From Agrocybe praecox (taxonomy: Eukaryota; Basidiomycota; Agaricomycetes; Agaricales; Agrocybaceae), in contig OZ024842.1 of NCBI GenBank assembly GCA_964017145.1, positions 2,232,001 through 2,296,000 on the forward strand: DNA of 64,000 nt. The letters run 5' to 3'. Under the pieces are notes generated by a model. The model had not been told where the DNA came from, did no database searches, and saw only the letters and a list, made by a program, of their open reading frames with translations. Made by a program: the position numbers and the translations under genes. This document shows positions 34,490 through 44,828 of the stretch, piece after piece (position 1 is the first letter of the stretch; each line of letters opens with the position of its first letter).

Positions 34490-36070
34490 TTACTGTAAAA
34501 CTGGGGAGGGATAGGAAAACGTGAGTTCGAGTGTAAGATAATAGTTGATAATATGCGACTTACGAGGATCGCGATAATGTTTCTGAGAGTTGTGGATAAA
34601 TCCGACCTTGGTCTTGAAATCTTCCCTGCGTCTTTGATCTCTGAATTCCTTGACGTGTCGTCCCGCTTCTCTTGCCTCTCCGCGATTTCTTGCCTTTACT
34701 ACGTCTGTACCACTGCCAAAGGCTCCAAATCCACCTTTACGTGGTACCAGAGCAGAGTTCTTGTCGGCCAATAAACGGCGTACCAGCGCAGCGCCCGAAT
34801 TTGGATCTTCAGGCTTGTTGCCTCTGGGTGCTCCTGGGAACGATTGTGCGTAATACCTTCTCATTGATCGATGGCCTATACGTGCACCGGAGGGCAAAAC
34901 GAGTTCGTATTGAGTGTCCCCATATGCGAGCTGATTTTCGGGCAGGTCGTCTTCTGAGTCCTCGTCTGAATCTGAATCTGTGCTGGCGTCTGAACCTGAT
35001 TCGTCCACAATCTCGTCCACGTCTTCGTCGTCCACATCATCCGCATCCTCCCAGCCTTCACCGTCTTCATTCTCCTCAGCATTTTCCTTCTTTTTGTCGG
35101 CATCAGGGTACGATGTGGTGAAATCGTAAAAGTCAGAGAGTTCCATACGATCTTTCTCCCGATCGTATGCAATTTTGCAATGGCTCTTATCAACCATATG
35201 CTTCCTAACGGCCTCCATACTTCGGAATTCGCGACCCTTCTGATTGCAGTAGATGCAAACATTTCCGACAGCGATTTTCTCTCCAAGGTAAGTGATAAGT
35301 CCGGATATATCAACAAGATAGTCGGCGTCTGGGATGAAGAACGAATGTGATACGGACATGTGCGTCAAATTGTCGTCCAGGGATGAAGAGGTGTGGTTGC
35401 AAAATAGACAATTCTTCTCAGATAGACGGGATCGAGCAGCAGCAATCTTCTCGTCGATGGTCTTCATGACTTCATCATCAGATCCTTCATCAACTTGAGG
35501 TACATTGGGCTCTTTGGATGTTTCCTTTTCGGCTTCCTTTTCAACGACTGGATCCTGAGCAGGGACAACTATATCTGCGTCCGCAGCGGGGATGGCTTGT
35601 TCTTCCTCTAGTGAGGGAGGGCGAGCAGCCTTCAAAGAAGCCTTGACTTCGTTTTCTTTGTGTTTCTTCGACTGTATGTGTGATCGGTATGCATTCTCGG
35701 TTGTATAGAATTTGCTAAAGACACAAACTTAGAATGAAAAGCATAAAAGTAAAACCAGAAGAAAGAACCTACTTGCAAACTTCACATGAAGATCCTTTCG
35801 CAGATGACATTATGGCGGTCTCTGTTCTTCTTTCAATGACCTTCTGGTTGAATACCGCTTCACTTATTGGAGGAAGAGAGGCAACCCGACGTTTCATATT
35901 GTATCTATGATGGTCTGAACGGTAATGAACTCCTGCAAAAGTAAAATACATGAGATTTTGTCCGAAAGGGAAAAGAAAAAAAAGCAACTTTGATCCTCTG
36001 GTGTGAGGAAAGCAATAGAGCATGATAGGCATGTAAAAAGCTGAGTATCTGGGGAAATTTGGTCTGCCAT
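34490..36070 (-). CDS. rei1: Rei1-like 60S ribosome maturation factor (ZNF622 family)
   Basis: Cytoplasmic zinc-finger protein that helps release Arx1/Alb1 and probes the polypeptide exit tunnel of pre-60S subunits. Exon 1 starts MADQISPDTQLFTCLSCSIA; an intron splits the first finger, which resumes RVHYRSDHHRYNMKRRVASL. The next exons give CEVCK and FYTTENAYRSHIQSKKH (finger 2). The exon 35,635-34,490 carries CLFCNHTSSSLDDNLTHM, CIYCNQKGREFRSMEAVRKH, an acidic stretch, and YELVLPSGARIGHRSMRRYY. The C-terminus reads VGFIHNSQKHYRDPLLQ when the last intron is removed, the usual Rei1 ending. All four C2H2/U1-like fingers are intact. About 480 residues. Confidence 0.9.
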
Positions 36071-36185
36071 GGGGGGGGAGGGAAAGATTGTGGTACTGCT
36101 TAAGAGAACTGGATCTTACTAATTATTTGCGAGATAATCAAATTGTTTGTGTCCGAGACTGCAGTCAAATAATAATTACGTCATA

Positions 36186-37550
36186 CTACAATCGTTGGAC
36201 GATCACAGTTGTGTCGTCCATCCATCTGTATGACATTTCCACCGTTATCATCCTTGATACTTTTACTTCATCGTCCCCACCAATAGCATCCCTAAGCAAT
36301 CTCAACGCCAGGTTCTTTTTGTCTTCATAGTGTTCACCGACCACATTCACCCATGCTTTTGACAGCACTTCCTCTAGCTTCAGTCGGTCTTCGGAGAGGT
36401 CTATCAAGCCATCTGAGCACATTATTAAGAATTTTGCTTCGGGACCCAGTGTTTGATGTGAAACATCAGGTGTACTTGAAAGGTATGGCGGTGTTAGATT
36501 GCGCCCGAGATATTTCCGGACCTTTTCTGGCATGAAGGTGCCAGAGTGTGACGAGTTGAACAATACACGCTTGGTGTACACTGCAGGAAGCTTGAAGCTG
36601 AAATCGCCAATAGCTGTTCTGAACTGTGAGTTGCATTGCCAAGATTGTCATTATTGTTGGTGCTGACCTCTTGTTACCGCAATCGCACCAAGAACGCGGT
36701 TGTCGAGGATACAGTCAGGCTCTTGTGGGTGTTCACTCCTCACTCTATCTGCCTCTATTTGATTTTCTCCATTGTGAGAGGAGCTAAGGACAGTGGACGT
36801 CCATTCATTTGAGGACTGTTTACTGCCGAGAACTGGAAGTGACATTGGTCAAATTCAAGTGCATCAATTATTAGTTTCAAATAATTACCAGCGGCGCAAT
36901 CACCCAAACTTGCTACCCATAGATTTGACCTGCTGGGATCAATTATGGAAATCAAAACAGTAGTGCCACGCTCGCAACGACCTAAGATTTCCTCGTTACG
37001 GTCTTTCTCATCGATGACACGCAGAATCTCGTGTTCTGGTATTTTGGCCAGCGCGTCTGCGTCCGGGAAAAGATCAAGCAAAGCATTGCCAATGCTCTGG
37101 TCGAACTCAGAGATGGCTCTGCTTAAACCATCACTAATATCAGTCTGCGTGTAGCTAGCCCCTTTGTTTATTATTGCTTGGAGCTCATTCCTGACGATAT
37201 CAGGCAGCTTGTCATTGGTGTAGTCGACTGTGTCATGACCACCATGGCCTGCAATTAAGATAGAATGAGTCTCCACTTCTTTACTACACGAATGCCATAC
37301 CATCGAAAATTGCCCGAAAGGTCCAGGTCCCATTTGACAAATCCCAATTTTGAATGACGAACCGATCTTGACTGTATTGTTCTGGGTTGGGACATGGCTG
37401 AAAGGTGACGACGTCGGTATCACCGATAGATTTCGCGAAAGATAGACGTTCAAGTTCTGAAGACAAGGCTGGCTCGGAAAGAGGCGTATAATACCAAAGG
37501 CAGTCGGCTTCGGGATGGCCCATATCCGTTAACTTTTTAAGTGAAGACAT
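36186..37550 (-). CDS. PP2C-type protein phosphatase (PPM family, PDP/Ptc5-like)
   Basis: Metal-dependent Ser/Thr phosphatase. ATG at 37550: MSSLKKLTDMGHPEADCLWY. Conserved PPM motifs in order: N-terminal SQDRFVI, then FRAIFDG joining HGGHDT across an intron (the metal-binding DGHGG), GTTVLISIIDPSRSNLWVAS with LGDCAAV, RVLGAIAVTRAIGDF, FLIMCSDGLIDL and RWMDDTTVIVQRL at the end. Aspartates for the two-metal centre are present at DG-HGG, SDG and DD. The long insert between motifs and the late F-K-L-P resemble pyruvate dehydrogenase phosphatases, but no clear mitochondrial presequence is visible, so the substrate is open. About 380 residues. Confidence 0.85.
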
Positions 37551-37858
37551 GGCGAGACGAACCAAGGGGAGAGTGATGATGGATGGAAAGTGCAGCGTTA
37601 TATAGGAAATGTATCACCATCAAGAACAACAGGGTCAAGGGCGAATGGCAATGAGCGCATCTTGAACAGCCTGTGTTGACGTAGTCCAATGAATCTGATG
37701 GTTCCGAGTATCGATCACATGACAAAATAGAGGCGTACTCCTCTGTCGCGTTTAAAAGACTAGTGGGGAATGCGCGCACCAGAGAAATAAGCAACATTGA
37801 TGAATAGTGGTATTGAGGTACATAGGTAAACAACACGGAAATTGAATAATAGAAACGG

Positions 37859-38710
37859 TTATGCTTTATTCTTCAGAGATGTGAAATAAGACAACGTTGG
37901 CAAAGGAGGAAGAAGAGAAACGTACGGCTGTGCCAAAGCGCTCTGCGCGCTTTTTGCGTCTTTCTTGTTCCTCCGCATCAACTTCCTGCGTTTGAGGTGA
38001 AGCACGCTTTTTGCCATTGGTAGGCGCGGGGGTCGTTGGTGTTGGGGGCTTAAGGCCAAAGCGCGCAGCCCGCTGTTCGAGCTTCTTGGGGTCCTGGGAG
38101 AAAGATTTAGGAAAAGGATAAAGACAAGTTATACGGGGGACATACAGCTGCAGTTGCCACGGATGAAGTAGGTTTCTCTGTTGCTACGGGTGCTGGTGCG
38201 GCCTTTGGTTTCTTTTGCTTAGGCTCCACAAGTGGAATACCGAAGCGAGCAGCGCGTTGCCTCCTCTTCTCGAGCTCATCGTCTACGGGCGCGGCCTCTG
38301 TAGTCTCTGTCTGTGTTGTTGCTGGTGCTGGGGTTGATTCTGAGGCTGTTTCTGATGCTGTTTCTGGAACAGGGACAGGTGCAGCGGGTGGGACAGCAGC
38401 TGGTTGGGCATTTGCCTTTGGCTTCTGTGGCTGAGTTGTGGGCGAATCTAACTGATCAACGTTCCAGTCGACTCTGAGAAGAAGAATGAGCAAAAAATGC
38501 AAGGGAAGAATATGTAAATGCATACTCTTCTGGGGGTGCGAGAAGGTCATCCTGGGGGTAAATTGAAGCGTAAGCGTCGAGGGCTGGTTTGCTTGCTTGT
38601 ATGCGAGAAATAAGGTCTGCCTTTGTCGCCTTTGCGGGGACGGAAATGTTTGCCTTTGCAAGGATTTGCTTGAGGTCGACGACTTTGAGGGCTTTGAGCT
38701 TAGCGTCCAT
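37859..38710 (-). CDS. SAP-domain ribonucleoprotein Tho1/SARNP
   Basis: mRNP protein that binds the Sub2/UAP56 helicase and supports mRNA export. The SAP domain is at the N-terminus: MDAKLKALKVVDLKQILAKA followed by KATKADLISRIQASKPALD. After an intron comes a Pro/Ala/Thr-rich linker. The C-terminal half repeats the motif R-A-x-R-F-G three times (RAARFGIP, RAARFGLK, RAERFGTA), the Sub2-binding signature of this family. The end has two readings: removing a 55-nt intron gives ERFGTANKA at 37,859; read-through gives a 17-residue hydrophobic tail ending about 37,867. The former looks more family-like. Head-to-head with Hap2. Confidence 0.85.
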
Positions 38711-38794
38711 GATGAAAGACTGTTGGTGACTGTGACAGGTGTGACAGGTGTAAAAGCCAATGGTAGGGTCGAGCCAATCGCTGCTGTTGCTGCC

Positions 38795-39655
38795 ATGCAG
38801 AACGAGACATCCGACCGAGATCTTCATTCTGATCTCTTTCCAAACTTTTTTGAAAATCTCTTTCCCGATAGAAACAACAACAACATTGACGAGGAGCCTC
38901 TTTATGTAAATGCAAAGCAGTATTTCCGCATCCTCAAGCGCAGAGTCGCAAGGACCCGTCTTGAAGAGGTCCATCGTCTCTCCAGGCAGCGCAAGGTGAG
39001 TAAATCCCCTCTTTGCATGCCCTTTATTTCATTCTCTTTATAGCCATATCTTCATGAATCCCGTCATAAACATGCTATGAGGCGCCCAAGAGGCCCCGGT
39101 GGTCGTTTTCTCACTGCAGAGGAAATAGCAGCACAGAAGAATTCTGCTCCAGATGGGCCTTCAAATCTTGATCACGACATGGACGATGATAATCTCCACA
39201 TGTCCCCAGAGCCTGACAGGTCTCCCGTACCTTCCCCCTCTCCTATGCCTGTTCAGCCTTCCTTTATTCAACAGCAGCAGCAGCAACAGCCCATTAATGT
39301 TAATGTTGACTATCATCATCGTCATTTCCCAACCCCTCAGCTTCAACCACAAAAGCAAACCCCGCCCTTGTATCCTCAACAGCCTCAGGCACATCACCAG
39401 CATCACCAGCATCAGGCCCACCCTGCTGTTGCGTCCTCTTCAAAGGGGACAATGAACTCTGCGCCTATCACTCTCAGTTCTCCCTATCCGGCTGCTATGC
39501 CACAAATGCACCATGTCCCTCACCCTCACGCCCATGCTAGGCAACACCATTCAAATTTTTCTTATCAGATGTATGCTTCGCCTTCCGATCTTGAAATACA
39601 ACGGCGTACAGAAGAAATGATTCAATTCGGTACCTCAGGCCCTTCGTCGTCTTAA
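38795..39655 (+). CDS. hap2: CCAAT-binding factor subunit Hap2/NF-YA
   Basis: Sequence-specific subunit of the CCAAT-binding HAP complex (Hap2/3/5). The core spans one intron: [20 protein letters not shown] and [15 protein letters not shown], then [20 protein letters not shown] and RF. These are the Hap3/Hap5 interaction helix and the DNA-binding helix with its H-x-H-A-x-R-R-x-R-G-x-G-G-R-F motif, both intact. The C-terminal 180 residues are rich in Pro, Gln and His (CAG-type runs near 39,270 and 39,400), a probable activation region. The start chosen is the first in-frame ATG; the N-terminus is then very short (about 35 residues before the core). Only 84 bp separate its ATG from that of Tho1. 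Confidence 0.92.
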
Positions 39656-39768
39656 ATGGCGGCTTTACATACCATATTCCCCTTTTTGTCTTGACTTATA
39701 TACTTTTTTTTTGGTCTGCAAGAAATGTACAGTGTTGTTTGTGTTTAACTATTCGAATCTAGTTAGAA

Positions 39769-40526
39769 TTACGGTTCCACGTCCATCGCGTCTTCATCCA
39801 CATTCGGTTCCTGTCGCTGTCTCCTCCTCTCTTCTATCGTCCTTGCTACTTCTTTGTCGCTTTCAGTTAGAAGAAGTGGTTTGAATAATACTAGAGCTTG
39901 ACTTGTGCTAGGTGTTGGTTTTGGCCGTGCGTTCGCAGTAGACTCAAGCGAACGGTTTCGAATACGGTTCAAGAACGCAGGGTTAACAGAGATGCTACCC
40001 TCATCCTCTTCATCCGATTGTGTGAATGAATCCATGTCGGTGATAATTATTCCTTGTTTCAACAGTATCAATGACTTTAAACATCTAAAAAGAAATAGAA
40101 AAGGTCCTACTTACGGTCTGGCTCTAGTTCGTACCACGAGGAAGTTTTCATCTGAACTTCTGGTGTCTTGACCTCTTCAACTGTATAAGATGGCTCGTGG
40201 GTAAAGCTTGTGTGAGTAGACGGTGAAGTAATCATATCGGTGTCCATGCTTGAGCCGGACATCCCTAGGAGAGACATTTTATCCATGCGAGGATGTGATT
40301 CCGAAGGTCCTGGTGCAGCGCCGGATAAATTGCCCAGCGACATATGCGCAAACCCATTCTCAAGATTAGTGAAGCGCAGCCGTTTGGGCGGAGGAAGCAC
40401 TGTTTTGGACGATAGTGTGTCCTCGTCAGGACTCACAGTTTCGCGGTGTTTGCGTTTCATGACGACGGTATCGAACCAAGGATGCCGAATGTGAGAGGAG
40501 GATGCATAAGTTTGACAAGAGGCCAT
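39769..40526 (-). CDS. Small acidic/Ser-rich orphan protein
   Basis: Not recognised. Two exons give about 220 residues. Exon 1 starts MASCQTYASSSHIRHPWFDT and includes a basic KRKHRE patch and a PPPKRLRFTNLENGFAHMSL segment that could be a nuclear signal. It ends WYELEPD; splicing gives RIIITDMDSFTQSDEEDEG, then LVLFKPLLLTESDKEVARTI and EERRRQRQEPN, ending DEDAMDVEP. Low complexity overall and no known domain. The gene is convergent with Hap2. It is probably real: the splice is in frame and the C-terminal block looks conserved in style. Confidence 0.55.
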
Positions 40527-40786
40527 TTGAGCGGTTTCCCTAATCCAAAGACAAGTTTTAAATGGCTAAAGCCAACCAACACCGAGTCCCGAACGTTCCA
40601 GATATTTCCACGTGACTGTTTATTTTATTTTTGGCGCTCCGCGACCGTCGACGAGCGCTTCCTAGTACCATCACCGTCTTGACGCGTCTTGGACCAGTCC
40701 CTGTCAAAATATTCTTATTATGTGTCTAACTTTGAGAATTGTGTCTCATTTCTCCCTTCTATCTGCTCATCTAAAGTTACTAGAGA

Positions 40787-42795
40787 ATGAGCCATTATCT
40801 TCTCTATCTTATGCTTTGCCTTTGGTCGCTCACGGACGCCACGGTGCGGACTTATGGCTCTCCTACTATAATTCAAAAACCTCGAGACAGCAATCCTGCC
40901 TTTCTTTTATCCCTGGATCGCCGGATTTTTTCTGTGAGATCAGAGTCAACCTTAGACGCATCTGGGGAAATACGAATATTTGATCCTGATCCCATAGTAA
41001 GGAAACCCACTTATATCACAACAATGCCCTACAAAAGCTAATTACTTGTGAAGAAACAAGAAACAAATGCTCTTCTCCTCAAGTATAGAAATGCAGACAA
41101 ATTCCTCGGACTGAAAACTGACCCATCTAATATTATTCTCCCGGGACGATATACCACTCCATCGCAGTCGTCAAAAATCGACCCCTCAGAACAACCTCTT
41201 ATCCCACCTATTATGACCAATTCCGGAATAGCCAAAATTCCGTTGAAAGATCTTATTAGCGGCTCTTTTGACTTGCTATATTATGGCACTCTGTCTATAG
41301 GCACTCCACCACAAGCACTCACCGTTGATATAGATACAGGTTCGGCAGATCTTTGGGTACCCGCCGACTGTTCCTCATGCGCCAACCAGCAATTCAATCA
41401 CGAAGCTAGCTCGACTTATGTTAGCAATGGTACCGTATATCAGACATCCTACGTCAGTATCCTTCAATTTACTTGTCTCCTGTTTTGCAACTTTTAACGA
41501 CTGCTTCAGGGCTCTGGAGAGGTGTCTGCGATCCTCTCCATGGACGTCGTCTCCGTGCCCGGTCTCTCCATAGAGCACCAGCAATTTGGCGCAGTTTTCT
41601 CAGAATCAGGGGGTTTTAACGATTATCCGAACAGTGGAATTTTGGGTCTGGCTTTCAGCTCTATCGCGGCGTCTGGTCAACCCACCTTTGTCGAGAATCT
41701 TATCATGGAGGAGCGATTAGCATCTCCACTTTTCTCTGTACACCTCGAGAGGGGGAAGGAAACTGGCTCAGAGGTCAATGCAATCATTGTGAATTACTCG
41801 AATTATATTTATTCATTTCAATAGATATGTATAGGGTGCATCGACGGCAATAAATTTGTCGGGAACGTGCATTGGATACCCGTTACATCAAAGGTATGTG
41901 TTTATCCCTTTTCATGCATAACCTGACTATAGTGCACATGTGCGCACAGAGTTACTGGGCCCTATCTCTGGGGAGCGTTTTGATAAATTCGACGGCCGCA
42001 GTGCCATCTGGCGATGTCGTCGCTGTGCGTACTATGGGACAAATATCGGAATGCACTCTAATTCCGATTGCTCTTTACTTCCCCGCACTGTAGGCAATCG
42101 ACACTGGCACGAGCCTGATTTACTTGCCTCAAGAATTAGCGTCTAAATTCTATGATATGGTGTGCCTCGTTTCCAACAAATCTTTCTAACATCCATCTAA
42201 CTTTTAATGACACTCAAGATCCCTGGATCGAGACTTGCACCCGAGTATGGACCCGGTGAGTCGCCTTACTTGTCTCAACGCGCCCAGACACTCATACAAA
42301 AGTCCGACGAAGAATTTTATGTGTATCCGTGCGGATATGTTTTTACCGTATTCATATCTTTTGGAGACCATGATTTCGCTATCAACAATGTCGATTTCAA
42401 TATGGGTACGACAACCGCTAGTTGGCTTTTATACAATACGTTTGAACTCATCCTCTCTAGGTCCCGTTCAAAGCGGCTCTCCGTGGGTGCTAAATATTCT
42501 AATGCCAGCATCAGTTTCACCTAACTCGATTTTGCAGAGACTGTGTTGGCGGTATTTTGTCGCTTGGATCGAATTTCCCTGCTGATTTAGCCATAATCGG
42601 TGAGTTAAATATTGCTTGAGGAAGCACAAACGAGCCAATTCTTTATTTTGTTCAGGGGACGAGTTTTTGAAGTCCTGTGAGCTAAGAATGTGCTTACCTG
42701 CACTTTGGGCTAACAACTTTGCAGGGTACACTATATTTGATTATTCGAACGGAGGACGAATAGGTTTCGCTCCCAGTATTAATAACAGAAGTTAA
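40787..42795 (+). CDS. Secreted pepsin-type aspartic protease (family A1)
   Basis: Starts [20 protein letters not shown], a signal peptide, then a propeptide with [10 protein letters not shown]. The mature enzyme starts after the basic residues near 41,240: [20 protein letters not shown]. The first active-site motif is [17 protein letters not shown] typical N-lobe follows ([20 protein letters not shown]). The second catalytic motif, [15 protein letters not shown], lies in an exon after 42,092. The C-terminus is IIGDEFLK, then [20 protein letters not shown]. Both catalytic aspartates are intact. About 440 residues in eight or more exons. No GPI signal is visible, so it is presumably secreted. 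Exon borders are approximate. Confidence 0.85.
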
Positions 42796-42845
42796 GCGAC
42801 AAATAAATTTGTGAATACATCGTGTGTACGTGGTGTTGTAGCAGA

Positions 42846-43859
42846 TTAGTTCGTTTTGAGAGTTTTTTGAGATTTCCCGAGAACCTTGCGCCTTTGGACA
42901 ATCATATAGGTATACATGACATACAATCCTATCCGGACAGTAATTTGAGCGGGAAGTGGTAATGTAGAAACAAGGCTGTCATACCTGGCCACCAAATGGC
43001 GAATAAGGCACCACGCAAATAATCCGTAGGCTTCCACATCCCTTGAAGCCAAGATTGCCAACCTGGAATAGGAGGCGATGCAGGAAGAGACGCATAGATG
43101 AGGAAAGCTTCGGAAGAAGCGCCAACAGGATATAGAACGTAGAAAGTCGTGTATCGAAGATATAGAAGAACGTAGGGATTCTTTCCGAGTAAGTTGAAGG
43201 CGTAAAAGGAATAACGAATGATCTCCGTCACCGACCATGCCAAAACCATGCTGGCGTACAGGGGGTTCGAGCGGACCTTACATAGTTTCAATCAAAAGAT
43301 TTCTTTACATAATGATAGACGGGGGCCATACCTCAGAAAACTGTTCAGAGATGCCCCACACCAAGAAAAGTCGGCTCGAGACCTGCATGACGGTAGTCTG
43401 CAGGGGGCTTCGCACCCATCCAAGGATGACATGCACAACTTCCAAGAAGGCAAAACTTTGTACGAAAGCAGTTTGTACACCGACGCGTGTATAGGCGGTA
43501 GTAGCGCGGTGGAAAATTGGTTGGATGAGTGGAGGAAGACGCGATTCTAATGTCTGTGACCTGAAGGTCTTCCGTAAAGACAATGACCATAAGAAACGAG
43601 ATAATACGAACGTGGCCGTGTCTTTGTGGGGCTCATGGACAGTGTCCGAGTTGCCATCCAGATTGAACAAATGGATAATGGTGAGGGTGAATACGTACGC
43701 CCAACCAAGGGCGGACAAGACGTTGTAAGTCACCAGGTAAGCCTTGAGAAGGAAAGCTGTAAATGCAGGTTTGTATGGGTAAAATTTTCAGAGTGGAAGG
43801 AATAAAATACATTGTTTCCTTTCGCCTCGCCGAGCGCTTTTCGTATCGTTACTAGACAT
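42846..43859 (-). CDS. phs1: Very-long-chain 3-hydroxyacyl-CoA dehydratase Phs1
   Basis: ER multi-span enzyme of the fatty-acid elongation cycle (third step). Exon 1 (43859) is MSSNDTKSARRGERKQ, then SFLLKAYLVTYNVLSALGWA across an intron, opening the first helix. Further blocks are TRVGVQTAFVQSFAFLEVVH, GWVRSPLQTTVMQVSSRLFL, VWGI, and MVLAWSVTEIIRYSFYAFNL, which contains the W-S-x-x-E-x-I-R-Y core. Then come FYVLYPVGASSEAFLIYASL with the conserved Tyr and Glu catalytic pair, and WWPGLYVMYTYMIVQRRKVL. The C-terminal Lys-rich end is compatible with ER retrieval. About 270 residues. Confidence 0.92.
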
Positions 43860-43981
43860 GATGGTGTTGGAGAGTCTCCAGGAAGGCGCGCTTCAGATTC
43901 TGGGGACAGAAAATATCACGTGTCCTCGTACTCTGGCCAAAATAATATAAAATTACAAAACAAAGTAAATAAATTTATATA

Positions 43982-44006
43982 CAGTCATTACCTAGTCAAT
44001 GACCCA
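43982..44006 (+). repeat. Left terminal inverted repeat of the mariner-like element
   Basis: 25 bp, perfect reverse complement of 44784-44808. It contains the 12-bp motif GTCAATGACCCA, which recurs at 44012-44023. Confidence 0.85.
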
Positions 44007-44783
44007 TCTCGGTCAATGACCCAAACTCGTATTTTGAGCTCAGATATCAATCGATTTCTTAGTTTTTTTTAATAATCTTCTCATTAAGTACCTATCTATG
44101 GTTATCCAGAGAATCTAAGCTCCCCGCCTTTTACATCCTCCGATATCCATGGATAGATCAGATTTTGAGGGATTTATCAATATTGTGAACAGGGTTGCCA
44201 TACCCATGACATCAAATCCTTTGCATTTTTTTCAGGCGATTATTATTTAATAGGCTCTGTCTAACTTCTCCACTCTTCAGATCCAATTTAAAGCTTCGAA
44301 AAGTCAAGGAAATGGCAGAACTGCTGCAGTTTCTCCGAAAATAGATATGAGAGAGGGTCACATCACGCATTGCCATTTCGGGAAACATTCCGAAATATGA
44401 CAAGAGAAAACCCAGATCGCAGAAGCCTAGGATGCCTCCGATGGAAAAAGCAGTTATCAAGCCAAAGGTCGCAGATTTCGTAGAGGAGAACGGAGAAGAC
44501 GAGGAGGAAGGGAATGATGGCGATAGATCGAGTTTAGGTGGCGACTCGGATAATCGCTAAGCATTCCTAATCTAGAAATATCACATTGATGTGACTTGGG
44601 TCATTGACCGTGTTTGACATGATAAGGCTAGTTTCAACTGATTTCACACTGCGAGCATTAGATGCGCGATTTCTCTTATTATGAGTTTGTATATCTATTC
44701 CTTACATATAAGCACACGATATTATGTCCTTAGTTTTTCGGATTTTAAAATTTTGAAAAACTTGAGGCCGGTTTAAATTTGGT

Positions 44784-44808
44784 TGGGTCATTGACTAGGT
44801 AATGACTG
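44784..44808 (-). repeat. Right terminal inverted repeat of the mariner-like element
   Basis: 25 bp, perfect reverse complement of 43982-44006. The same 12-bp motif recurs in inverted orientation at 44597-44608. Confidence 0.85.
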
Positions 44809-44828
44809 TACAGGTGTCGTACAGGTCC

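Larger units (their letters stand above)
43982..44808. mobile_element. Non-autonomous Tc1/mariner-like element, 827 bp
   Basis: Flanked by a TA dinucleotide on both sides (43980-43981 and 44809-44810), the target duplication of Tc1/mariner elements. The two ends are perfect 25-bp inverted repeats starting CAGTCATTACC. No transposase motif (DDE/D) is readable, so it is non-autonomous or decayed. It carries a short plus-strand frame (about 44,351-44,560) with a basic then strongly acidic tail. It lies in the gap between Phs1 (head) and the 3' end of the HMMR-like gene, 18 bp past that gene's stop codon. Confidence 0.8.

Noticed and set aside
44212..44460. Minus-strand ORF inside the mariner-like element
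   Set aside because: 82 residues with no family resemblance and no splice support; more likely chance than a transposase.
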